The notes under the pieces were generated by a model, which was given only the letters and a program-made list of their open reading frames with translations, had not been told where the DNA came from and searched no databases. This document shows positions 26,227 to 38,849 of a stretch of DNA of 64,000 nt, piece after piece (the stretch's first letter is position 1; each line of letters begins with the position of its first letter). Origin of the DNA: Orthonyx spaldingii (taxonomy: Eukaryota; Chordata; Aves; Passeriformes; Orthonychidae); contig VZTJ01003820.1 in NCBI GenBank assembly GCA_013397795.1, positions 407,802 through 471,801 of the forward strand, in the 5' to 3' direction. A program made the position numbers and the translations under genes.

Positions 26227-29200
26227 AGAGAAGAAGAGAAACTTGGAATTCAATACAGCAGCAATTCAACATAATTTTGAAAGAGAAAATGAAAGCTGTG
26301 TTTATTTAAATGATACAAATTGAGGAAGAGATTGCAAGCCAGTAATGGGCGAGGATGAAGTATTTTAAACTCAGGAATGTATTTACCACTTGTTCCATTC
26401 TGTCTATCCATAAATGCTGTACTTATCCCCCCAAAATGTATTTGCCTTCTCAATTATACTGTACACAAGACATGGTGTTTTAAAAATAGATTTTAAAAGG
26501 CTAATATTAGGAAAGACATAATTTTAGTGAGATCAAGCCTTAGAGAGATTTGCTAATCCAAGTGAGAAGCAGACACTAAACGTTCTTTTTTTGCAAAAAT
26601 ACACACAGTATGCTTATTCTTTATGATGTACATGACAAATGCTAAATATTGGAGAGTAAATGCAAGCAACTTTCAGTAGGACAATCTGATCCCTTGATAA
26701 TTAAAATATTCTATTTTAAAATAGAAAGCATACGTATCCTAAATATTTAAACATTTGAATTTAATAGTATCTTGGGAAACTATTTTAACATTGTTAGTGA
26801 TATCTCACTTCTCAGAAAAGAATCCATAACCCATTTATGAAGAATAAATGCAAGTTACAGTTATGTTTTTTATCTTGTGACAATTGGACTTGAATCAGGA
26901 AAAAGGCTATCTTATTCCTCCAGACTTCTGCTTGTAACAGCTATGACCTATCTATAACATTTTAATATAAAAACTATGTAATTCCATTATAGTTTGTTGA
27001 AACTCTTCTTTTTTTGCTTCAGCAAACACCCTCAGCAGAAGAAAAACCTTTTAAAAAAACCCCCATGTGTCCTCAGGGAAACTAAATGCATCATTAAATG
27101 TTGAAAACAGGCAATACGAAAAAGGAATAGTAACCATTTTAGAAAAGAAAAAGGCTACATATCTAGAGAGCTCTTTTTCAATACTCAGAATCTTAAAGTT
27201 ATCTGCAAAAGACCACAGTTCATCTCAGGTCCTTGTACCAAGCATTTCTTCTGAAAAGCTTTGTGCAATTACTTTACAGCTAGAAATAGAGACTTTTTAA
27301 GTTACGCAAAATCCAGAACTACTAGGTTGAAAATTTTACAAGACAACTTTGAAGACAACTGTCATCTTCTGCAGGTTACTTGACAGGAAACATTGTGAGA
27401 TAAATTTATTCCCTGCACTGTGCTAACCATGCTCCTAGTAATGGCCAATTGAGCACTTTGTTTTTTCAGAAAGTTCTTTAGTGATTTCTCAAGGCACAGC
27501 TGTACAAAGTGCTGAATTTGAACACTTTCTTTCAAACATTTTTCAAACGTGACTTCTTTAGGGGTTTATTTTTTGGGGTGGTGGTGTTTGGCTTTGTTTC
27601 TCCCCCTGCCCCCCATGTTCTGTTAGTGGAAGTCTACAATTTAAAGTTTGCCTTGAAATTATTTTCTGCACCTATAGAGGAAACACTGGTCTGACTGCTT
27701 TTCTGAAGTGGAAGTAAAGCATTAGTGACTTTTATCTTTCACTACTGCAAAGAATGTGGTTGTAAAGTAATTCTTGGCAAATATACACTTAACATTACTG
27801 CAAGATCAGACCCTTAAAGCATCTACTCCTGTTTCACAGGCTAGTTTCATCTAATCTTTTTATCTTTGAAGAAAAAAATCTCACTTTTGTGTTTCAGAGT
27901 GCCTAGCACTCTGCACTATTACCAACTTGATAAGTAATAATTTACTTAAAACAAATTCCCAGCACTAAGGATATCAATAAAACCCAGAACTAGAGCATAA
28001 AATTGAAGAGACAGTTACACAATTCTGTGTGTGCTTGCTGCCCTAGCTCACTGCTCTACGTCTCCACATCACTCTAATTCATTTGACACAGTCTCCCCAC
28101 AGCTGAGAAAGTCCCGCTTCCTTACCAGTTCTTAGGGAAAGCTTAAATACAAAACCCGCTATGTTTAAGCAAAGTTACGATTGTGACACAAGTCAACAAA
28201 AGGCAGGAAATTCAAAGATAATACTGACAATCCATGCTTAATTCATGATTGCTTAACAAAAGGGTGAAATGCTATGAGGAACCAATGTTTAGGTTTAACC
28301 TCACTGTGTATTCTTGGGCCAACAGGTGTTTATCTCAAAGATTATACTAATTCAGTCTGTCCTGTCAGTCTAGATGAATTCTAGTGATTATCTAGCATTT
28401 AACAATGTGTTGGATGTAAAGAAACTTTTCAACTAATTGTCAGAATCTTAGCATGTTACAGTCTAATAGACATCATTAATTAAAAATACATCTTGAGAAA
28501 ATTATGCTAGACCAACCTAAAAAAGAATATAACAATATAATTTCTTTCAGAAATAAACAAAACACACTTTTTGTATAGAAAAACATAAAATTATTCATTT
28601 TGTAATGTAACACGAAATAGAGAATATTTTTTTTTCTCATCAGTTAACAGGTCTCAGTATGTACATATACTTCAATTCCTGTTTGAATCCTCATCGGTCT
28701 TTATACTATAAAGAATATTTTCCTGGTCAGAAAAATGTCAGAGAAAGGAATGCAGCCTATGGCTACATTAGTAGAGTGTAGGGGTTTTTATTTAATCTTT
28801 TAGGCTTTCAAAGAAAACTAAGTATTTTAATGTGCTTTAAAAATACTAATTGGATATAAAACATGTATGACTGGTAGTTTTGTATACTATCTGTCCAATG
28901 TAGAAATAGGAAAAACAAAATAAGGAAAACAATAAAATTACAAAGATCACACTTCACAGCCTTCTCTAGAGGACATGAAATTACTTCATACATACATACC
29001 TTATTAAGCTAATTGCAGGACAACAGTAACAGCTTTTGTTGTAATTCTTTTCTTTATTTGTTGATGTTGTTATTATTGATTAATTAATGTATCAAAGGAT
29101 CAAAATTTTTTTCTGGAAATTAGCAATATTTTTTATTCCCAGTTGAGTTCCTAAGCAATACAATCTTGACCCAGACATCAAAATTCTGCTAACTTTCATA

Positions 29201-31215
29201 GCATAAAAAACTGCTGAACAGTTTCAAAGAGTGAAATCACATTTTTAACCTAAGACAAAATTTTGACTTCCTTAGAAACCATACATTATGCTTATAAATT
29301 CTACTTTTCTACAGTTTGTTTTGCATTTTCAGCTCAGATATCAAAAGTAGAATTTATTTCTCAGGCTGGCATGCTGAGATATGCTGAAGATTATAACGCT
29401 AATCAATTAGTCAATAATGTGTCACAAATCAGTCGATATCTCAGCTGTTTTACTGGATCCTTAATAGCAAAAATAGTCGAATTTTTAAGTGACTAGTAAA
29501 ACGTAGTAGCACTATCAATAGAAAATATTCTCACAAGTCCCAGTAACTGTGTGCAATGAGTGCTGCAGATTCCAACACATTAGTGACAGATGGGCCTTAG
29601 TATACAGAAGTCAGGATGCTCAGGTTGGACAGAGCTAATCACCCAAATGCTGTTTATTCTCCACTCATTCATTCTCTGAAATATGCTTCCTGCTTTTCAC
29701 CCAGCTATGGACACTTCCTTTTCTCTCTCTTTATTCTTTCATAAGTAAGGTTTTCCCTATCCTAGGTTTCTTTGCTTCAGTTTTTCAGTTGTTTCCCTAC
29801 TTTTGGGAAAAATCACATTTTCCTCTGAGTAACTGCAGTGAATGAAGGGTGAAATGAGTTAGAGAAATTATCGATCCTCAAGACGTGGATTCCATTATGC
29901 CCATGATAACTCTTTCCACATGGGTTGCCAAAGTCAGAAGGGACAAGAGTGGGGCCTATAGATCTGTAGTACACAGACAGAAGGGACAAGTCTGCCTTCA
30001 GACTCTTCCCTGCACCTCTCACCCTTCAGCAGGGACAAGAAGCACCTTCATTATTATCACCTTATGTCCTACAGACAATTCCCCTCTCCGAATTTCCATG
30101 AGACATTTCACAAATTCAGAAATTCACTTTGGACAAGTGGTGTCGACCTGAGAAAATCTGCGTTCTACTCTGGCAACATCTGTTCTGCCCATGGAAGAAC
30201 AAACAACTGCAGACCAGAGGAAAGGGCAGTGAAGGCCCATGCTCCCTCTCCTCTGTCATGTCCCAAGTTCTGCAGCTGCAACAGCCGCATGGTGCACTTG
30301 TGTTCCAATACTGTGGACGTTAGGTGAGCAGAACTCTGCAGAAAAACACACCCTTGAATGCACAATACAAACCCCAGTGAAGTGCAAAACTTGAAAAGGA
30401 AAATAGAAAAATGAGTTTACGACCACTGGAATGGTAATTTATCACTTCGACATAGTAATTCTTTATTAAAAGCCAGAGAGTATAAAGTTAAAAAAAAAAA
30501 AGTAAATGAGAAACAAAATAATCAGCGAGCCTAAAATTAATATCTCATATATACAGTTTATAAATCCTACTGAAATTTAGGCATGTAAGTGGGAGACAGA
30601 CATTTGAGAATCTGGCTTTATGGCAGAAATAAGTGTCTTATTTAAGGTCAGTATCTTATTTGAAAAAACAAAGACAAGAAAAAACTAAGCAGCCTTTCCA
30701 AACAAGTGCTAACAAGTTTACCTATTCTAAATACAAAATCTGTTTTCTACGTGGCCTATCAGACAGGGCATTTAATTCCTAAGGTGCTCTTCTCTATTTT
30801 ATCATAACAGCATTTTTAAAGGATCATCAACCTCATTCCAATTTTATGGCCTACAACAGGTGATCAGTACACGTTCTTGCTTGCTTAGTTATGCTTTTAC
30901 ACCATCTAGAAACACAAATATATTTTTCAATTTTCTCTCAAATGTTCTTCTGGTCTCCAGGACTATTCAAAGGGGACCCAACCCAGACTGCCCAGTAATT
31001 ACCAATCCTATAAGGATACTTTGCAGCAAATACGTACACTAAGCTTCATATTTCTAACCACAGATATTTTTAAGCATGTCAAACACTTTTTATATATTTC
31101 CTATTTTTATGGACAAAGGTTTTGAAAATTTTTATCTCTACATTTCCAACACTTTCTGTAACAGTCCCTGTGAACTGTGCTTTAATCTTCACAAAAATAA
31201 AGATATAGGTATATT
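26227..31215. other. Intronic sequence approaching the FBXL17 exon
   Basis: AT-rich with no further exon or recognisable transposon. The part at 29.85-30.35 kb is less AT-rich and has overlapping open frames of 60-90 codons on both strands with no recognisable protein similarity; I treat them as chance. Confidence 0.55.
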
Positions 31216-31221
31216 ACATAC
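31216..31221 (-). other. 5' splice donor of the FBXL17 exon
   Basis: On the minus strand the exon ends GACTATG and continues GTATGT, a good match to the U1 donor consensus. This fixes the exon's 3' edge at 31222 and leaves a one-base codon overhang. Confidence 0.85.
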
Positions 31222-31298
31222 CATAGTCTGTGATCTTGCAGGATACTAAATACAGTTCTTTCAGGTTTCGTCCTTCTCTGGCAATCACCTCCACACAT
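31222..31298 (-). CDS. FBXL17: FBXL17 internal coding exon (leucine-rich-repeat segment)
   Basis: FBXL17 is an F-box protein that joins SKP1-CUL1 to form an SCF ubiquitin ligase; its C-terminal leucine-rich repeats bind substrates, notably BTB-domain proteins, in dimer quality control. Read on the minus strand, this 77-bp exon follows a pyrimidine-rich acceptor ending in AG and is followed by GTATGT. The first base completes a codon, 25 full codons follow, and the last G opens the next codon. The peptide begins CVEVIAREG, continues NLKELYL and ends VSCKITDY, which fits one cysteine-type LRR and the near-C-terminal FBXL17 segment as I recall it. The trailing G suits the alanine that follows in FBXL17. 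Seen directly: frame, splice sites and LRR pattern. Known: the family role. Inferred: the gene name, from recalled sequence. Neighbouring exons are not visible in the window, implying introns of at least 31 kb and 32 kb. No stop or frameshift is present. Confidence 0.92.
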
Positions 31299-31316
31299 CT
31301 GGAAGACAAAGTAAAA
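31299..31316 (-). other. 3' splice acceptor of the FBXL17 exon
   Basis: On the minus strand the sequence just before the exon is a T/C-rich run ending TTTGTCTTCCAG, a strong polypyrimidine tract plus AG. It fixes the exon's 5' edge at 31298. Confidence 0.85.
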
Positions 31317-34300
31317 TTACTGTTACAAGACAGTAAATCAATTTAAAATACCAAGAGTACAATCCACAGGTAAAACATACTGTATCTCAATTTCTTTATG
31401 TTGCAAATGGCTCCATACATTTCACTGAAAATGAATATGGCTGCATGTTTACACTGCAGAAAAATATTATTTTAAATTGAATGTCTTTATATGGATATCC
31501 CCCTAAGTCTCTGAATATGTGAGTTGCTTGAAATGTATACAGACAAGCACTTTGGAAAATTACACAGAACTGCATTTCCATTTCTTTATTACTTTGGAAA
31601 GTTTCTGTTGCAAATTTTAAGCTTTGACAGCTTTCTTCAGAGAAGAACTATAAATGCACTGTAATGAGGACTAAATATAGGAAAATGTAATTTTAAATTC
31701 ATGTTTGTATTTCTTCAGTGATTACTGCATGAGTCAGCATTCATCAGGTCATGAAATGTTACATGATCGTGGTGTTCCAACACATTGCTGGAGAACCTTG
31801 TATAGATGAGAAAACAGCTCATTCATTTGCCTGATCATAACTGTGATGAATATGCAATGAAGCATAGAGGTTTTTATGTTCATCTTGCTGTTTGACTTTT
31901 GTAAGCAAGAAAATTAATATGAATTAATTAAAGAAATTAAATAGGAGCTTATTAAGTACTTGTGACCAAGCCTATATACAATGCTGTTTCCAACTGCATT
32001 GTTTATAACATATCACTCAGAAATCACAGAATCATTGAAAATATATTTTCAATCCTTTTAATGTAGATCCGTCGTTCATTAGATCAGCTGGCATGACTAT
32101 TGTGCTAGTTTCTACATAGATATATTTTTTAAAGTGTATTTTATTGCATAAATTATAAGAATTTCTTCTGATCCAATATATTCAACTTTAATTTTCAGGT
32201 CAATTACCCAATCACTTACTCTGAGACTTAAATCAACCCTTGAACAGTACACAAAATTAAATTACTTGCCAATTTCTAAGAAAATAAGTATTGCTGAATT
32301 TGTCATACTTTTGAAAGATATACCTAAATCCTCAGGGACCTTTTTCTTCCACTTACTACCTCCAATAGATTATCTCCCAATCTGATTTAACTGTTCATGC
32401 TGGCAATTTTACATTTTAAAAGAAACCACCTAATTCTTACAGCTTAGAATAAGACAGCAACTGAAAAATAGTCCTTCATACCTATCCGCCCTCTCCCTGC
32501 TTACTTCTTGTAAAATGTACAATGAAAATTCACTACTGCTAATAAACAGCACACCTCTTTCAGAGTACCTTAATCACAGTTCCTTTAACACTATTATAAA
32601 TTTTCAACACTGGAAAACTGTGACAGCGTGACATTTAGTAATTTTTTGCAATTGTTTTCATTAGGTGAAGGTTACCTTACCTCATGAATACACAAAGAAA
32701 GAAATATTTACACCAGAACTATGCTTTTTAATATAAGGCAACCTCAGAACTACACATTTTTCCTAAAATAAGGTAAGATTTAGAGCATTAAACACACTCT
32801 ATGTACATGGAAAACTTATTCTGTTCCTGTAAGACATGATTTTGAAGAACATACTAATCTTTGCTAACTGGCTTATCAATACATCTAGACCATGAGAAAA
32901 TATCTTTTATTAATTATTACAGAAAAATCTTCCTAATAATGAGATTTCATTGCTATTATTGATAATATGAATAAACAGAAAATCATTATCACGTATTTTA
33001 TCATTAGCAGTATTTTTATTAGGCATTTCAGCAAACATGATATAATTGAAGAGTCAATGGATACTGAGGTTAAAAGAAGCTTTTATTACCATATGTATCA
33101 TCTAGCAGAGCAATCATATTATGAAACACTTCTTACCTTGGACAAAAGTTCTGTACCTAGAAAAATATTCTGCAAATTGTATCTAATGACTCCGAAAACT
33201 TTCAATTTATTTTTGCTAGTTTTTACTCACTGAGAGACAACTAATCTAACAAAACTGTATAGCAGTGTCTGAAAATACTACCACAAACCAGCAGAATGAC
33301 ATAAAAAACCTCAATTTTCTCTACAACTTCAGTTGTACACCTTTTCAATAAGTCAGGGCCAAATTTGTATTATCTGCACAACTGCAAAAGCACTTGACTG
33401 TCTGGCCCTTATAATTGTATCTTTTAACCCTTCCAGGTAGTGCCAGCTCTGAGGGTTAAAGTCTTTTCAAGTGGCTTGAGCGACTCTGGTCCTGTTCTCA
33501 GTGACATCTTGGAGTCTAAATGAAATACTCTTCACTTTCTCCTACTAGGAGGAGAAAACCTTCACAGTCTTCAGCTGTATTCATTAAACAGGGAAGGAAA
33601 AAAAAACCAAAAGGAAAAAAGGTTAAAAAAAAGGTGCTTTGAATGCCTCATTTCTTTCTGTTTTTTGAAAACATGAACATCACCTAACATCTAAAAGAAT
33701 GAGGTAATGACACAACTATTTTGGGGGAAAAAAATTTATATATAACTAAAATATTGATTTTATGTGCTTTTGTGTGCTTTCTAAACCTTGCATAAGTCCA
33801 TCTAATTTCAATTTCTATTATCCTTTCTATAGATCATTCTCATGTAAATCAACCTGCAGAAACAGGAGAAACACTTCATATGGCCTCATTTGCTCTATAG
33901 AGAGTCACACAACACATAATTGCTAGTAACAACTGACTTCTTTCCAACATAAGGAAAAATAAGAGTAGTTGTGTATTTATTGCTTTTATCTTTTAATCTT
34001 TGTTAAACATGACAGCAAAGAAACAGGTTAGAAGAGCAAAATCAAATTAACCTTTCCCAGAAAGCAAGGATCATCTTAATTCTGTTGTAATAATCCATGA
34101 AAATGATGTCAGATTATTTTCATATCTATCTTTGGAAGTATTTATATTTATAATGTTGCTGAATTAGACAACAAAGAAGCCTAACCTACAGGAAAAAAAA
34201 AATCAGCATTATACTGGTAAAAAGTGAAGAAAAGTTTTATTTAAAGCTGTGGCAAATTACAGAAGTGAGCAAACCAGAAAACTGAGTCCCATAAAATTTG

Positions 34301-37300
34301 GGGACTACCCCCTCTCTGACAGGGACCTAACATGGTAGCAACAGCTCTGTGCCAAGGCTGCGAGAACTTCTTAAATCTCTTGACCCAAGTTACTGAGCAG
34401 GCTTTTATCATCTGCATTAAATGTATTAAAATATAAACAATCTTCCAGAAAGAAAAGAGATTTTTAGACTCAAAGTAACTTGTTACCAAAAATGAGCCAA
34501 GGAATAAAGAAATAAAACTATAGTTAGAGCTTTGCTAATATACATGTCTGTATCAGAGCTGGCCAAAGTTAAAATCTTTTCACTTCTTACTTTGCAAATG
34601 AGCATCATTTAGAACTATGTAACATATTAAAATATCAAAACAGAGAACATGAAAAATTTTCATGAAAGACACTGCTTATTTATTAAACCTGAAAATATTA
34701 TCCAATAAATGCTTACACCAAGTTTTCCCTAGATCTACTCAATATTTTATGAAGGACTTTCTCTGATAGACTGTCAGGCAATTCAGTTTTATTGGATTTG
34801 ATTCTAAAAGTAAGGAATTAATATCACACACTGTGAAATTTACAGTGCAATCAGGAGCAAGAAAAAGGCAAAATGCACAAACTGGTTTCACATAAACCAG
34901 CCAATCAACAATATTTAAGAAATCAAGAATATAACTAAAAACATACCTACATACTGTTAATTCAAAATAGAGTTACAAGACCACAGAAGCCTGTAAGATA
35001 ACTAGAAATGTAAGACAACTGAGCACTGTTATGTTGAACATATCCACATTGAAAACATCCCAAAATTCATGATATTCAGAGACTAATAAACCTAAGATTG
35101 CCTCTTACTGTTACAATTTCTAAAGATGTCTTTCTACTTCAAAAACTAAAAATATCTCAAGGTGAAAACAATAGAACCATAATGTTGTTCAACTTTCAGC
35201 AATTGCTATCAGGAGAAAACTCTCCATCTGGGTTACAGAAACCACAGAAATTTGTCCGCTAACACATACTTGTGTATACTGCTCTTCCCAGTAACTAAAA
35301 ATTACTTAGGTCTACAAAGATTTACCAGTATAAAGCTTCTCTGCCAACAAGTTTCTTCAAAAGTAACAAAACTACATGATTGAAATACAGATATGTCCAA
35401 TGACAACTTCAAATTTAGGCCCATATTCTTGATAACTTCCCACATATAAGTATGTGCAATGCTTTCTCAGAGACAAGGTTTATGACTTCCCAAAATGTAA
35501 GAGCTTAAAAATAATAATAAAACTCTACCACCACCAGAAAAAATACGTCATTTGAAACCCTGTAATTTTCTTCTCTTAGCCAATTGGTCCCTACATTCTT
35601 TAACCTGAATGAAAGCTTAAGGTTAACGAAGTAAACTGCAAGCTTCTACCTGTAAGAAAAGATAACATAGATCCTTGAGTTATGAAAAACAATTGTATTT
35701 TTACACATATGTACATGTGTGTGTGGATTATATATATGTAATTTATACATATGTGTCTGTGTGTGTCTACAAACACAGAGCTATTATATTTCTGATCTAA
35801 ACCTGAAAACATTGGAAAATTGCATTTGTGGCAACTGAAAGGAACTAATGAGAAAATATGAGCACAGTATTTGTGGTATAAGTGGTCCTGGGAGACCTTG
35901 TTACAGTCTGAGAGGCTCTTCAGCCCTGAGCAGGGTTAAATGGAGCTGCCATGTCCTGGTCATGAGTTTACAATTTGAGGGAGTGAGTGATCTTCATCCA
36001 CCAAAGAGGCAGAAACCCCCCCAAACATTAACACACCACCTTGGTAAGGCTCAAAATGAACATCAGACTGCTTGCAAGTCTCCTCTGGTATTTGACTGTA
36101 TTTGTCTCTAAGCAGTCAAGTGAACACCTTGCTGCTATCTCTCAAATCCTAACCAACAGCACTACTGGGAAGCAAGAGAGAGCTTGGAAAGGACAAGAGC
36201 ACTAAAATATGCCATGGAAACCATAAACCTCTCACACAGAAATATATAGTGCTCCTCAAAAATTAGCATTTCAAGCGTTAAATTCAGGCAGAAAAAAATA
36301 GGTGCATATGAAATAACACTCAGAGTCATTGGTTTTGATGACTTAAATATTCCAATCGAAGGCAGTAATGCAATATAATAACCAAACCTCTCTTGTAACA
36401 AAAACAAACCTCTGAACACAGAAGCATATACAGTCTTAAGAAATTGATTTAATCTGAGGCCCACTGCACTAGGAAAGAAGACTTTAAAGGTTAAAATAGT
36501 GAAAATACAAATGTTTTACTGACAGATCTATAAACCCTTGTAAAACCTCACAACAATAAACGATGAACTTAATACCCTGACGGATACATAGTCTTGGTTC
36601 AGGATTCTCTTTCATTGATTATTTTATTTGCATTATGAACAATAGATCTCTTCTAATATATTTCTTTTCTAGTAATTTGTACTAACAAGAGGCATGATTT
36701 TTACTTGTTTTTCAGTTACCCTTGTACACAGTTGCTACTGCCATTTTAGGATTACATTCAAAATATACATTTTAAAATTATTTTTAGTTTCAAGACCAAG
36801 AACTGCATCTATAAGAAACAACATTAACCACAGAGACAACAAAACAGGATAAGACTAGTAATCAAAAGCACAAACAGAATTTGAAAAGCACTTTTTGTCT
36901 GGAGCCAATATGCAAAGTGTCACTAGTTATACAAGTTAACAGCAATTATCTTACAGCAGTCATTAAGTTGTGATTAGCAGGGATGTATTCTTTAGAAAAA
37001 TCAATATATTTTATAATTAGGTTTGCCAAACAGTTTTGCCACTTACAGCACTGGAAAACAGATAAGATTTATTTTTTTCGTGCTGGAACTCACAAATAAC
37101 AGAGGTGAGGGCGGCCAAGTCCCACAGTGTCTGCTTCTGCTCTGAGCTAGTCAGGCGCCTGCAAGCTCCAGTCGGAGAGCTACACAGATAAATGAATCAG
37201 CTCTGTGCTTAAGCTATTATGCCCTGTCTTTCAGCAATAAATATCTATTTTCAAATATTTATTAGTAGCCTTATCTAAAATTAAATGCCTCCTGTTACCC

Positions 37301-37869
37301 TGACTGAACGTAAATCCAGCAAGCAATTAAACCAAGAAAGGAGAAATTTAGAAAATTGTTTCATTCCACTATCTGACTTTTACATGGAGTAGTATTCCAG
37401 GTGGTCTTCAGTTCCTTTCTGGCTTGGAGGAACTAGATACCATAACGGATTTAACATAAATAAACAACAAGGAAAAATAATCTTACCCTGAACCCCTCAT
37501 AAATCTGATTTGCCACAGCTAATCATGCTTAAAGCTGGAAAACAATTAAATAGTACCTCTTATTTTTTTAAGAACTCTAAATTATTTTGGAATTCAGATT
37601 TGAAATGAAAAGGCCTATCTGATACAGCATTTCAAACAGCTTCCTACATCTGTTGTGGAAACCTGTCTACTGCCATAAGGAAAACCAAGTAACTATTCAC
37701 TACCAGCAAGCCCATGCACATTCCTTAGCAAACACTGTTTTGTATCATAAAAGCAAATAATGGCTTCCTTCCTGAACTGTTTCAGTTGTGCTTTCCCACT
37801 AAAATACTGGCAAAATATTTGCATTCCTGATATGATACTGTGGTTAATACTTCAGAGTCCTAATGGCCA
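31317..37869. other. Intronic sequence upstream of the FBXL17 exon
   Basis: No further exon recognised. It holds a CA/TG-TA simple-repeat tract at 35.7 kb and a slightly CpG-containing patch at 37.08-37.19 kb of unknown nature. Otherwise it is unique AT-rich sequence. Confidence 0.55.
35703..35768. repeat. Alternating purine-pyrimidine simple-repeat tract
   Basis: Runs of TG, TA and CA dinucleotides alternate over about 65 bases, including ACATGTGTGTGTG, TATATATATG and TGTGTCTGTGTGTG. This is a compound microsatellite. Confidence 0.75.
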
Positions 37870-38849
37870 TCAATGACAAGTGATGTCTTTTAGAGGTCCA
37901 TATTGTGATCAGTGTTATTTAATACCTTCAGCAATGACACAGATGAAAGGATCGAGTGCACCCTCAGCAAGTTCTCAGATGACACCAAGCTGAGTGGTGC
38001 AGTTGACACTCCTGAGGAATGGGATGCCATCCAGAGGGCCCTGGACAAGCTGGAGAAGTGGGAATCCCATGAGGTTCAGCAAGGCCAAGTGCTGGAGCTG
38101 CACCTGGGTCAGGGCAACCCCCGGTGCCAGCCCAGGCTGGGGATGAACAGATGGAGAGCAGCCCTGCCCAGAAGGACTTGGGGGTGCTGGGGGTGAGAGC
38201 TGGACATGAGCCAGCCATGGGCACTCCCAGCCCAGAAAGCCAAGTGTGTCCTGGGCTGCATCCAGAGCCCCGTGGGCAGCAGGGCAGGGAGGGGATTCTG
38301 CCCCTCTGCCCCGCTCTGCTGAGACCCCACCTGCAGAGCTGCCTCCAGCTCTGGGGTCCCAGCACCTCTGGGAGGACCTGGAGCTGATGGAGAGAGTCCA
38401 GAGCAGGGACACCAAGGTGATCAGAGGGAAGAAGCACCTCTGCTATGGGGAAAGGCTGAGAGAATTGGGATTGTTCAGCCTGGAGAAGGCTTTGAGGTGA
38501 CCTAATTGCAGCTTTTGAAGTACTTGAAGGAACCTCGTAAAGATGGAAAAGGACTATTTATGAGGGCATACGCACTGTGTTAGGACAAGGGGGAATTACT
38601 TCAAACTGACAGAAAGTAGGTTTAGTTTAGATATTAGGAAGAAATTCTTTACTATGAAGATGGTGAGGCACTGGAAGAGACTGGCCAGAAAACGTGTGGA
38701 TGTTCCATCCCCAGAAGTGTTCACAGCCACATTGGATGGAGCTCTGAGAAACCTGGTCTAGTGAAAAGTATTCCTGTCCATGGCAGGGCATTGGAAGGAA
38801 GTGATCTTTAAGGTCATTCCAACTCAAGCCATTGTATGATTTTATGATT
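37870..38849 (+). mobile_element. CR1 LINE retrotransposon fragment, plus strand
   Basis: It begins at about ATGACAAGTGATGTC, within the reverse-transcriptase region, and ends with ATTGTATGATTTTATGAT, a degraded CR1 terminal repeat. An open frame from 37912 reads ECTLSKFSDDTKLSGAVDTP and on to LDKLEKW, the CR1 polymerase catalytic segment; both aspartates remain but the usual FADD has become FSDD. The frame shifts soon after and the rest of the reverse-transcriptase C-terminus is scattered over frames, with pieces such as LRELGLFSLEKA near 38.46-38.5 kb. The copy is 5'-truncated and inactive, and lies antisense to FBXL17. Confidence 0.95.

Larger units (their letters stand above)
1..31221 (-). 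other. FBXL17: FBXL17 intron downstream of the exon (partial)
   Basis: This is the part of the intron that follows the recognised exon in transcript order, cut by the window edge. It is AT-rich and contains one ancient palindromic repeat, two long CR1 fragments in the same sense as the gene, a short CR1 tail in antisense and a 239-bp tandem duplication. I looked for the next FBXL17 exon, expected to begin with a codon completing alanine and to encode a segment containing VDVGWCKEITD, and did not see it. Confidence 0.75.

Noticed and set aside
34241..34489. 82-codon minus-strand open frame in a slightly GC-richer stretch, considered as an FBXL17 exon
   Set aside because: It has no LRR pattern and no fit to the FBXL17 sequence I know, and splice sites are not convincing.
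37964..38500. Open frames of up to 157 codons on the minus strand and others on plus
   Set aside because: They are antisense or shifted frames of the plus-strand CR1 copy.
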